Assembly (NCBI GenBank): GCA_001632435.1
Contig: KV424023.1
Coordinates: 47,630-111,629 of the forward strand
Origin: Calocera cornea HHB12733
Lineage: Eukaryota; Basidiomycota; Dacrymycetes; Dacrymycetales; Dacrymycetaceae
Direction: 5' to 3'
Length of the DNA stretch: 64,000 nucleotides
Shown here: positions 1 to 9,674 of the stretch, in pieces
Position numbering within the stretch: position 1 is the first letter of the stretch
Layout of the letters: every line of letters starts with the position of its first letter
Notes under the pieces: generated by a model
What the model saw: the letters and a program-made list of their open reading frames with translations, nothing else
Told to the model about the DNA's origin: nothing
The model's database searches: none
Position numbers and translations under genes: made by a program

Positions 1-126
1 CCTTGTTCTGAGACATTTCGAGCACGCGTCAAAACATTGCCAACTGTTGACTACTGATACAAATGCTCTATCACGTAGTTCGCACATCATCTACACCTCA
101 GCCGCAGAGGACAGAATACATGCGCC

Positions 127-2855
127 TCATGCCCCGTCACCACCGATTCTAGCAGGGAATAAATGCCTCACATGCGCCGGGATGAGTTCCGGCCTGAGGG
201 GAGCCAGCTCAGCAAGAGGAACGTGGCGGGTCATGGTGAGCAGGTTGAGCCGGAGTTTCCGCATCTCAGGGTCTTCCTTGTCCCTATCATCAGCGTCCTC
301 GCCCTCTTCCGCACCAGCCACTGTGTCCTCGACCGCGGTCCCGTCGGATACCTGGGTCGAGGAAGTGGAGGCGCCCGCTCTGCCCGAATGTGACAAGCGC
401 AGAATGGATTCTGCGGCTTTCGCAAGCCCGTAGTTGATGTACGCTGGAGAGGCTGGCGCGAGACCGTTCGCCGCGGGCGTAGTGGCAGATACGGTCGAGT
501 CCTCGGTCCTAGCACCCTTCTTGCTCCGTTGGGTCCACTCGTCATCCTTGAAGAAGAATTCGTCTGGTGCACGTAACACAGCACCCATGTCGAGTTGCTC
601 GCCCACAATGCCCGTCATCTCCGATACGTGCTTCTCCGCCTCGGGCACCTGGTTGACAGAATTGTCCAAGTGCTTGCCGAGTTGAGGAAGATGCCGAGGA
701 AGGGAGAGCTCTGGGTCCTCGATAGACTCGCCGATACGGTCAAGGATCTCGTGCAAACCACTGGTGAGGGGGTCAATGACGAGATCGGAGACGTAGTCCG
801 GCAGCGGCTTTGGTAGGAGAATGCTCTCGTCGACCTCTTCGGTTCGTCTGCGTTTTCGAGGTCGTTCCGGCTCAGCATCCATGTCGACGTCCTCCTCTTC
901 CTTGACGGAGGACTCTTTTACGGGCTCTTCCTCGTCGTGCTTCGCATACTTCATCGCCTTGCTGACGAACGAAGCGATGCTCTGCACGTACGCGATGCCC
1001 TCCGGCCCACCGTAAACCACATCTCGTAACCAGGCCTCTCCGCCATAGGCAGCCTTTTCCAGCTCCCTCTTAGCTTCGTCGACAGGCTCCGCATCAGCCT
1101 TCTTCTTCCCACCTGCCCGTAGCCGCTCAGCCGCCTTGCGGATGTCCTCGCGGATCTTCATGTGCAGCTTGGACTCGTCCGACCACCAAGTGCTGTCGCC
1201 CACGGCCCACTTCATTGGAAGCGTACCGAAGCTGCCCCAGTCGGTAGGCGCAGGATCACGGACCTCGACCTCCTTCGTCTGGCCCTCGCGCTCAGCTTGC
1301 TTGCGCAGTTCTTCCTCCTCCCGGGCATAATACGAGCGGTAGCTGTTCATCCCTGGTCGCTGGATGGACCAGTGGACGCTGTCGTCCTCGATCGGCTCGT
1401 CCTCGGCGATACTTCGCATGGAGATGGTTGTGGGAGGAACGGATACGGAGGGGTAGACACCAGGGTAGGCAGACACTTCCGTCTTCGGCTTCGGTACGGC
1501 GCTGGTAGACGCCGGCGGGACGAGCTCCAGCTGGGGTTGACCAAAGGGCTCGGGCAGGAATACCGACAGGAACGCATACGGGTCTTCCACTATTGCAGAC
1601 CAGTCAGCGATTGTAACACAAACTGTCACAATGATACATACTCTCCGTGTAGTCGACACTGCCATCAGGAGCAATAGGTCGCCGTAGAGGATGTCGCTCC
1701 AACTTGGCCCTTTCTTTCTTCGTTAGCGTTTTCCGGCCTGAACATATCCCATGAGCACCAGCATCCAACGAGCACTATCACACATACCCATAATTTCAAA
1801 CTCAAGCATCAGCCCCGCCAGGTCGCTCCCATAAGGGAACGTCCCTATGCCCGTCTCCGGCCCGGGGATCTTCCACAGCTCATCAATGCTCTTCGGTGCA
1901 CCCCGGGGCCTGTACCCGCCTCTCCGCTTCCCCAGGCGCATCTGGGCTGCCTGCCCCGGCGTAGGCGCAGCAGACACGGACCGACTCCCGTGCTCCAGCG
2001 ACAGCCCGCGCGGGGCATCCTCGGGGCCCTCCCCATCACTCTCCACCTTGATGACCTCGTCCTGGTGCTGCATGTCGTACTCGTGCTGGGCTGCGAGGGC
2101 CACTGCCTGCTGCTCGGCCCACACCTGCGCCTGCTGCTCCGCTTCGACGAGCTTCTGCTGCGCCTTCTTGATCGCGTCCAGGCCGTACTTCTCCAGCTTG
2201 ACAGCCTCGGTGTGGAAGATCGTGCTGGGCGGGTTGAACGTCTTAGCGTTGGTCGTGACGAGCAAGAAATCCTCCTGCCACAGAATGAGCACCTCTGACC
2301 GCTCCCACAGCATCCCAACCGGCGCACCTTGAACTCCTCCATGGACTTGTACCGCCCCTTGTCGACCTTCTGTGTCATCGTCCCCAGGTCCATAGGATGC
2401 TTGATAATTGTCCTATACCCCGGTACCTCCTTCTCGTCCACCGGCTGCAGGAAGAACGCATAATTATCGCGCCTGTGCCCCCAATCAGCACTTCCCGCCA
2501 CCGATCAATTGGAAAGCACGCACTTTCTCAGCTGCGCAACAAGCCGCTGCAGCGTCCCCTCGAGCGTCCGACCCCTCTTAGCCGCCGGGCTCTCCACCCC
2601 CACGGCCCGCGCAGACGCCCGTGTCCTCCCTCCCGAAGCCGGTGTGCCCAGGCCATTGACGCCCGGTGTCGAGAGCGACAGCCTCCTCGCGGTCGCGGCG
2701 CCTGCCAAAATCGGCGTGCTCGGTGTCCCAGGCCCGCTGCTGCCCTGTACACTGCTGCTGCCGATGGCCGACGCGCCCGGCGCGCTCGAGTGCTTCAGCT
2801 GGCTCAGCCGTCTGCTCATCGGCGCCTGCTTTGCGAAGGGACCGTGCACGTCCAT
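127..2855 (-). CDS. Bromodomain protein, BRD7/BRD9-like
   Basis: Predicted acetyl-lysine reader of about 840 residues, probably nuclear. Exons, 5' to 3' on the minus strand: 2855-2524, 2472-2328, 2274-1788, 1737-1642, 1589-127. The bromodomain spans roughly residues 98-192 and is split by introns 1 and 2. It shows the ZA-loop PVDEKEVPGY, then IIKHPMDLGTM, EEFKEDFLLVTTNAKTFN and the C-helix. The Asn ending NAKTFN sits where the acetyl-lysine-binding Asn normally lies. Downstream is a basic stretch ending GRKTLTKKERAKLERHPLRR and then DPYAFLSVFLPEPFG. A basic RPRKRRR patch resembles a nuclear localisation signal, and the C-terminal half is acidic and low in complexity. In animals BRD7/9 belong to SWI/SNF-type remodellers; assigning that complex here is inference. 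The start is the first ATG in the exon 1 frame; an extra 5' exon is possible. Confidence 0.85.
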
Positions 2856-3246
2856 GTCCGGGTTTGCTTCCGGCAAGAGGGGGGCGGCAAGCACCAGGAT
2901 GGGCACACGCGCACAAAGCGGGTCTCGGATTATTTACCTCCGGGCCGAGCGGGGCAGCCGCCAGACAACCGTCAGAACTCTTTTGTTCCCCCCGTTTCAA
3001 GGAAATGATAGTTACACAAGATTGCCATTAGGATTAATTTCCTCAGACCGAATAAAGAGATTCTATCGAGAGAGCGAATAAAAACATATGCGAGATTCAA
3101 AAGAAAGCTCAAAACTCAAAAACTGCGAATGCAAGGAGTGCAAGGAACCAGATTGCAAGAGAGTGCAAAGTGTGCAAGACGTGCATCAAGAAAGCCACCT
3201 CATGATAGAATACAACGACCGCTCATTCCCATTCAGGCTCAGTGCA
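2856..3246. other. Intergenic, promoter side of the bromodomain gene
   Basis: About 390 bases between the start of the bromodomain gene and the stop of the next minus-strand gene. Near 3060-3190 the DNA is A-rich, with many TGCAAG/GTGCAA-type short words. No coding signal is visible on either strand beyond short overlapping frames. Confidence 0.5.
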
Positions 3247-5217
3247 TCAGCGGTACCTCAACCCCCCCACAGGCACATCCCACTCCTCCGCCTCCCAGAC
3301 CCTCTCCATCGCCCGTCCCGTCCCTCGCCCGCCCATCCCCCTAACAGGCGCCGGCGGCGGGCTGGAAAGACTGTACAAGCTCTCGCTCGTGCTCTGCCCC
3401 TGCCCCTGTGCTTGCGCCTGCATCTGCATCTGCAGGCGCGGCATGCGCGGCATGCGCGGCGTGCCCGTGGGCGGCGGACTGGCGAGACTGTACACGCTTG
3501 CGGTCGAGGCTGTCATGGGCGTTTGGAGCGGATAGTCCGGAGTGGATGGGTAGGGCTGGTGATCCTGCGCGTGCTGAGGCTGGGAGGGCTGGGAAGGATA
3601 CTGCTGGGCTTGGCTCTGGGTTCGGGAGTGGTGGTGCGAGTACCCCGGCTCGGCCCGACCAGGTTGCACCCGCTCAGGCAGCGCAAGCTCCCTGATCGGC
3701 CTGACCCGCTCAACCAGCAGCCGGCGCACGACTTCCTCCTGCTCCTCACCCGCCGGGTGCTGCTGGGAATAGTCGTGCTCGTGCTCGTAAGCGCGAGCGG
3801 GGGCGCTACCGTCCCACTGCGGGCCGTAAGTCGGCGGTGCTGCTGCAGCAGGATGGTGGCCCCGCGGGGGTGCAACCCGAGGGCCGTAGAGCCTCCCCTG
3901 CCCCTGCCCCTGCCCCAGCCCCTGATCCAGCCCCTGATCCAGTCCATGCCACCCCGCAGTCTGGGGCCTCACGAACCAGCTCGGCCTTCTCGGCAACAGC
4001 CTCGACGCCGCCCTGTACAGGCTCTGCCCGCGGGTCGACTTGGGCTTGGGCTTGCTGGGGGTTGCGGGGACTGGCTGGTACGCTGCTGCTGCGCCGAAGC
4101 CGAAGCCGATGCTGGGCTGGGTGTAGCCGGTTCGCTGAGGCTGGGCGTAGGCGGTCGGATGCGAATCCGGGTCCGAGTTGGGCTGCGTATATGCGGGCAG
4201 CGGCGCCGAGGGCTCCTCGCCGAAGATGTCTGTGCTCGAGTAGCGGAGTGTGTGCGCCCTCCAGCCGTGCACAAGCGCCTCCGTCGCGTCCTGCGGATCC
4301 GGACTCCCAGCCCGCTTCTCCTCATCGTACCCGCCGTGCGCAGGATAGCCAGCAGGATCGGACTTGGACATGGACTTGGAGCCTATTCCATAGGCGCGGG
4401 CCGACCCAGACTTGCCATCGTCCTCCCACCCCAAGTCCGCCTCCTGCGTATACAGGCTGCCCACGCCCACGCTCCGCCCTCCCCTTCCCCTGCCCGCGCG
4501 CCGCTGCCTCCTCCTGTATAGCCACCGGCCCACGAAGTACCCCAGCACGCTTAGCAGGAGCACCAGCACGGGCACGAGGTAGATCGGCTTGAACCCTGCC
4601 CCTGTGCTCGCGGACCCCGAGGTCGAGGCGGAGTTGGCCGTGCCAGAGGAGGGCAGGGAGCCGGCGGTGGAGGAAGGAGGGGAGATGGTGGGGACCGTGT
4701 AGGGGGAGAGGGTCAGGTAGTAGTTCCCTGTTTGGGGAGGGGGCTCGACCCAGGAGGTGTAGGGCGATGAGGAAGCGGTCGAGCTGGAGGATGATGGGGA
4801 CGCCGAGGCTGATCCGGAGGAAGTTGATGCTGATGAGCCCGATGAGGCAGTAGGTGAAGCAGGCAAAGAGGTAGCCGCAGCCGAGCTGGACGCCACCGCA
4901 CTAGTCGCAGCAGCAGCAGGGGAAGACGCAGCGGAGACAGCCGTAGCCTTCACGCTCGTCGGAGACGGAGCAGCGGTAGCCCTCGCGGCCGTCGTGCCCG
5001 TCCAGGGAGTGTACTGCCCGTTGTTGTAGGACGGTGAGGCAGCTGCGTCGCCCGCTTGAGCGTTTCGCTCCATTAGATGGGAGTCGGAGTCCAGGTCCAG
5101 CTCCCTGCGTCCCACTGGATGCGAGAGGTCGGCCATTCCCGGTGAGGCGGCGGTGGTGGCGGTGGTGGCGACGCAATACAATACAAGTATGACGGCGACG
5201 GTGCGCGCCGAAGACAT
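3247..5217 (-). CDS. Ser/Ala/Thr-rich single-pass membrane protein
   Basis: One uninterrupted frame of 656 residues starting at an ATG. It begins with a hydrophobic signal peptide (MSSARTVAVILVLYCVATTA). A long Ser/Thr/Ala/Pro-rich segment follows, of the kind that is heavily O-glycosylated in fungal walls. One transmembrane segment near residues 208-228 (YLVPVLVLLLSVLGYFVGRWL) is followed at once by a basic RRRQRRAGRGRGGR stop-transfer. The cytoplasmic tail of about 420 residues is rich in Pro, Tyr, Ser and Gln and looks disordered. The layout resembles wall-integrity sensors and mucin-like receptors (Wsc/Mid2 style), but no WSC or CFEM cysteine pattern is present. Function is therefore unknown; a wall-sensing role is only inference. 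The CFEM gene at 30.2 kb has the same general layout. Confidence 0.75.
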   Translation of the reverse strand: MSSARTVAVILVLYCVATTATTAASPGMADLSHPVGRRELDLDSDSHLMERNAQAGDAAASPSYNNGQYTPWTGTTAARATAAPSPTSVKATAVSAASSPAAAATSAVASSSAAATSLPASPTASSGSSASTSSGSASASPSSSSSTASSSPYTSWVEPPPQTGNYYLTLSPYTVPTISPPSSTAGSLPSSGTANSASTSGSASTGAGFKPIYLVPVLVLLLSVLGYFVGRWLYRRRQRRAGRGRGGRSVGVGSLYTQEADLGWEDDGKSGSARAYGIGSKSMSKSDPAGYPAHGGYDEEKRAGSPDPQDATEALVHGWRAHTLRYSSTDIFGEEPSAPLPAYTQPNSDPDSHPTAYAQPQRTGYTQPSIGFGFGAAAAYQPVPATPSKPKPKSTRGQSLYRAASRLLPRRPSWFVRPQTAGWHGLDQGLDQGLGQGQGQGRLYGPRVAPPRGHHPAAAAPPTYGPQWDGSAPARAYEHEHDYSQQHPAGEEQEEVVRRLLVERVRPIRELALPERVQPGRAEPGYSHHHSRTQSQAQQYPSQPSQPQHAQDHQPYPSTPDYPLQTPMTASTASVYSLASPPPTGTPRMPRMPRLQMQMQAQAQGQGQSTSESLYSLSSPPPAPVRGMGGRGTGRAMERVWEAEEWDVPVGGLRYR

Positions 5218-5356
5218 GTTTTCTTTCCTTCCTTTTCCTTCGTCCCTTCAGCGGATGGTGTACAACCGCCTCCCCGTTCGGTGTCGGCGGTGGTGGTAAT
5301 GATGTGACGAAACCCAGAGACGATACCAAAAAAATGCCAATCAAGCAGCCAATAAA

Positions 5357-6174
5357 TCAATAGACAGCCCTTCCCTCGGGTAGCAGCCTCACGTCCGTAT
5401 CCTGACCCTCCCTACGCCGGGGGTGATAACAGAGGAAGGCGAGGTCGTCGGTGATGAGCTCGGGGAGCTCGTGCCCCGCTACGATGAAGGAGGCGGAGCG
5501 GACGAGCTGGGAGGCGGGCGCGTCTGACGGCCGGCCTAGGGCGGTCCGGTAAGCGTTTTTCCAGAAGGTTGTTGGGCGCACTGGGGAGGGAGTTAGTATG
5601 GGAAGGTGGGAGGGGGACAGGGAGGGAGGGGGGACGTACGGAGCGGCTGCTCGGGCGGGGTGATGTACTCGCCTGTTGGGCGGGCTCGCAAGCGGCGCGA
5701 GGGCGACTCGTGCTGGACGAAGGCAAGGTATCCCGAGGGGGAGTATGGCAGGCCGACACTAGACTCCGAGGCGGAGTCGCGCGGGGAGAAGGAGGAGGGG
5801 GAGGAGGGCGTGAACGTCGGTGTTGAGCGGCCCGAGTTTGGTGTTCCGGGCGGGGAGGAGGAGCGGGATGAGCTGGGGGAGAAGGGGTGGTCTGAGTATG
5901 CCGAGAGCGGGGGCACGGCGTACTCCAGCGACGTCCTTGGTGAGGACAGGGGTGGGGAGCTAGGGCTGGAGCTGGAGGGTGACCAAGGCACAGGGGGTGT
6001 GAAGGCCTTTGGTGGTTTTTGGAGGATCTTCTGGGGGAGGACGAGGGGACGCTGGCCCGGGCGCGGGGGGGTATAAGCTACGTGGACTTGCACTGGGTGT
6101 TGCGGTTGGGGGAGGACATGCACTGTCACCGGGGGTGCGGCGCGGCGGCGCCTGCTTGTAGATTGTGCGGGCAT
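5357..6174 (-). CDS. Hypothetical protein, about 252 residues, conserved-looking C-terminus
   Basis: Two exons, 6174-5640 and 5580-5357, joined by a 59-base GT-AG intron. The N-terminal two thirds is Pro/Ser-rich and low in complexity. The C-terminal about 100 residues look folded: GYLAFVQHESPSRRLR, then GEYITPPEQP, TTFWKNAYRTALGRP, SASFIVAGHELPELITDD and LAFLCYHPRRREG. I do not recognise the family. The start is an ATG followed by PAQSTSRRRR. The frame remains open upstream for about 600 bases without another convincing start, so the N-terminus may be longer. Only the splice joining two good C-terminal segments supports it strongly. Confidence 0.6.
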
Positions 6175-6289
6175 GACGGCAGGAAGGGAGGTGGATGTTG
6201 GGATGGCGCGCCGGGGGCGGGCGTGGTGTTGGACCGCGGGGTGCTTCTGCCGAGGGTGCCTTGGGCAAGGGGGTTGGCGGCGAGGGGAG

Positions 6290-6322
6290 GGGAGGTGAGG
6301 GAGGTGAGGGAGGTGAGGGAGC
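6290..6322. repeat. GAGGTGAGG-type short tandem repeat
   Basis: Three to four consecutive units of about 10 bases (GAGGTGAGGG) are visible. A related tract (GAGGTGGGT repeated) lies at about 6503-6530. Both are simple purine-rich repeats upstream of the 252-residue protein gene. Confidence 0.7.
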
Positions 6323-7126
6323 GTGGTGCTGTGCGAGCCTGTGGGATGGGCTGCCTCTGCTGGTAGTGGGTAGGGTCTAGTGAGCGTGGGTGGGTGGTGG
6401 TGGGTGGTGGGCAGGTACCGGTGATGAACGAATGACTGGTGGTGCTCCGAGCTCTGTACGGCTGCTCTGCGCTGTGGGAGGGTAAGCGAGAGGGGGTGTC
6501 GAGGTGGGTGAGGTGGGTGAGGTGGGTGAACACGATAGGACAAGAAGGGAAGGAAGGGCTGGGCCGAAGACGCGCTGTCTGCTCCCTCCCTCGCCCGCGC
6601 CTGCAAAATCGAATACAATCGGCCTTGCCATAGAAGCGCGGGAGCAATTGCACCACGACGCGCGAAGAGGGGCCTGACACCCCACCGCCCGCTTCTGTCG
6701 CGCACACCGCCCACCGCCCGCTTGACGACGCCTAATAGTAAGGCGTGACCGTGGCGACGACGGCGACAGTGCGAACTGCGCACGGCCCACCGCATATATT
6801 AAGGAGGGTGGTTCAGCCGGGACTGTTGTATAACCTGTCGACGCTGCCGCTCGTCACACCCGGCTCTCTCACGGGTTTTGGCCCCCCCATGCTCTGGCTT
6901 CGTCCTACTTCCGCTCTTTCTCTTTGCTCCCACCGCAACCCCGTTGCAGATGAGCAGGAACATTTCGTGGCCAGTGGGTCGCGAGCGGGTCTCGTCTCCT
7001 CCCTTATTATTACACTGACGATGTTCTATACTGTACTCTCTGCCTGCAAGGGACTGCCATCCGCCACACCGCATGTCCAGCTGGCCCGCAGCGGTGTTTA
7101 CGCCGCACGCAAGGCAAGGATAACCT

Positions 7127-7154
7127 CCTCCTCCTCCTCCTCCTCCTCCTCCAT
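7127..7154. repeat. (TCC)n trinucleotide repeat
   Basis: About nine TCC units in a row, followed by ATCATCCATCC. No gene covers it in any supportable model. Confidence 0.85.
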
Positions 7155-7789
7155 CATCCATCCGCAGGGGCTCCTGCCGACTAATGGGGCTGTCGCAACC
7201 CTGTCTCTCGCAACCCCTGCATCATTCGCGGCCCCAACCGTCCACTGGCCTACGCACGCGGACCCCCGTGCCAGTAGTTCCAAAGCTGAGCTGTCCATAC
7301 AAGTCACTCGCCCCCCGCTCCCAGAAGTCTTGGACGCCAGGACAAGGCCATATTCACGCGGCTGATGTCTCTTCCCCTCTTCCCCGGGATCTCCAGCTGA
7401 TGTGGACGGCCACACCCTGCACTACAGTACCGATCTCCCGGGCACGTGACCCGTGTGGTCCGGGCGACACTTCGAAACCCCAGTCTGGGCAGATGAGCGC
7501 GTATGAGCTGCGAATGAGACAGTACTCCAGCACCCTCTTCTCGCCGACGTCGCTCGCATCTCTTGAGCGGATCAGTCGTGTGGGCGGTTGTCCCCACTGA
7601 CGGGGGAATACATATGTGTCTCACACCATGGGCGCAAAATGCATGATGAGACATCTGTGACTGAGGCCGTTGAAGCCAGCAGGCCTGAATACCGCGAGTT
7701 TGTGCAACATGACCATCGTAACATTTCTGTCATCTCTCCTCTCATTATACTGTACCACCAACTGTCTATGGGATCCGCCACACTCACGG

Positions 7790-8792
7790 TCATGCCTGGG
7801 ATGTCCGCGCGACCTGGAAGCTCAGCCCGGCTTCGTGTGCTTTGGCCGTACCGGCCTCCGAGTGCATGGTGAGTTTTGGCACTGATGACAGGGGGCCGTG
7901 GGCGCGCTCGAGATCAGCCTCCTGTGCTTTGATCATACTGGCATCCGAGCACATGTTGTGCTTTGGAGGGTCGACGTAGATGTCACGCTTTTCGTAGAGC
8001 TGTGCCGGCAAGCGCCATATATACGTGTCGCCTCGCTTCGAGGCGATGATAGCCATGGTCAAAGTCCAGCCGAACATTCCGATGAGCATGACGAACGTCA
8101 TCCAGCTGAAGGCGGCAAGAATGCGGATCTCGCTGCAGATTGAAGCCGTAAATGTGTCTGTGGCAAGTATCGGCCGTCGCCGAGTCATATAAAAACAGAG
8201 CTCAAAGCCTCACTGCACAGTTCACAAGTTCCCCGATGGTAGGAAATATCTGAAGCAGCCTGAAAATCCACAACTGGAATTGTTGTCGTGGGAGGCAAGA
8301 CCGCCGGTGGCTATAAGTCCACAAGTCAGACATCACGGCGGGTGGGCGCATTGCCAACACGATTACTCACCTGCCCAGAATACAATCATTGTGAACTGAC
8401 ACGACAGCTCGACCGCTGTCCATGAGGCCCACATGACAGGGTAGAACGTCTCCATCCCTAACCTGTGATCCATGGTGTGCAGTAAGCCACGATGAACCCC
8501 CTGGCTAGGGAACCCGCCTTATAGAAATATGCACAGCACCATTTGTAACACCGCTGTGGCAATTCCAATACCATAGGGGAAGCCGTTGGGGAAGCCGTGA
8601 GTGCCGCCCTGGACAATGACGGACGAAACTGCCAGAACGATGATCGAGAAGAGGAGCGAGATCACTGAGGTCACGTTTAGAGGTCAAATGTGCGTGGCCG
8701 ACTCCGAGCAGGCTCACCCAAAACGTAGATCCGAACAGCCCTCGAAGTACTGTAGGCACCTTCAGCATGGGGACAGACTTGGGGTTGGCCAT
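7790..8792 (-). CDS. MARVEL-type four-helix membrane protein (5' end unresolved)
   Basis: Pieces of a four-transmembrane protein of the fungal MARVEL type. Helix 1 is VISLLFSIIVLAVSSVIV (exon about 8664-8535), followed by GIGIATAVLQMV. Helix 3 is METFYPVMWASWTAVELSC plus FTMIVFW (exon about 8462-8371). The last exon, from about 8150 to the stop at 7790, gives CSEIRILAAFSWMTFVMLIG, FGWTLTMAII and a polar tail. MARVEL proteins sit in plasma-membrane or vesicle membranes; no specific role can be read here. Joining the first ATG (8792) to helix 1 puts the frames one base apart. The exon between 8311 and about 8150 has several possible splice choices. A TATA-like CATATATAC lies about 90 bases before that ATG. 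The family call is fair; the exact exons are not. Confidence 0.55.
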
Positions 8793-9674
8793 AGTTGAAA
8801 GCGAAGAAGGGAGCAATGCCGCTGTTTTCGGTTCCGCGCTGCGCCCCGCAGGTCTTCACGGGGCCTGCATGCCTGTGGACGTATATATGGACGTATGGTT
8901 CTTGACCCTTTCCTGGCAAAGCCCACTGAGAGCTGGGGCAACAGGGCGACGACGGGCTGCACCCTGCTCCTCTTTGACCGAAGCTGGAAGAAGGCTTCCT
9001 TGGCGCCGAAATGGTACTGTACTGCGCGTGACGTTGATATTCTGTTACACTCAGCCGTAACAGACAGGCCCAACTCCTTTGCGCGCAGTGGGCTGACGAA
9101 GCGGATACTCGGGTCCTTCACGCCTTGCTCCGCTGCTGGAAGCGGGCGAAGGAGGCTGCGCAGTGGTAGATCGCCCCCACCACGTCACGATGTCGCACCG
9201 CGCACGCCGCCTGGCGCACCTCCTCGCGAGCCCAGCCGATGTTCAACCTCCGTGCGCAGTGCGATCAATCGAGCCAAGAGTGTATCCAAACGTATGTGTG
9301 TAACGTATGTATGCGTAGTAAGTTATGTATAGTACAACAAAATCATTCGTCGTCAGCAGTAGATCGTGAGCGCGAGAGAAAGGGATATGAACACGTGATT
9401 GATCGGTCAACGCGCATGCCAAGATTGGAGGAATCCAAGATTGAAGAATTGGAGGAATCAAATATTGAAGTTTAAAGATTGGAAAATGGAAGATGGAAGA
9501 TAAGTTGATACGCTTTGGGGGTATGCAGATGGTGCTCCGGGGGTGTCAGTAGATGGTGGGTGGGCAGCGCGTGGCGCTTGGCGCTGCGGACATTTTCGTC
9601 TCTTCGTTCGTCCCTTCGTTTTTTGGCGGGTATATGCGCGACCCTCGGATCGCTTTCCCAGTGGGGCGCCGGGC
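8793..9674. other. Intergenic, no gene seen
   Basis: About 880 bases between the MARVEL-type gene and the stop of the EOS1-like gene. Only short frames occur. 9290-9480 is AT-richer, with repeated GTATGTATG-like and GGAGGAATC words. The left part should contain the MARVEL gene promoter. Confidence 0.5.

Larger units (their letters stand above)
6175..7789. other. Gene-free stretch with short tandem repeats
   Basis: About 1.6 kb without a supportable gene. Open frames here are short, overlap each other and lack splice logic. The stretch holds several short G-rich and TCC-rich tandem repeats, listed separately, and presumably the promoter of the 252-residue protein gene. Confidence 0.5.

Noticed and set aside
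3088..4521. Long plus-strand frame opposite the Ser/Ala-rich membrane gene
   Set aside because: It is Arg/Leu/Pro-rich, the typical shadow of a GC-rich gene on the other strand.
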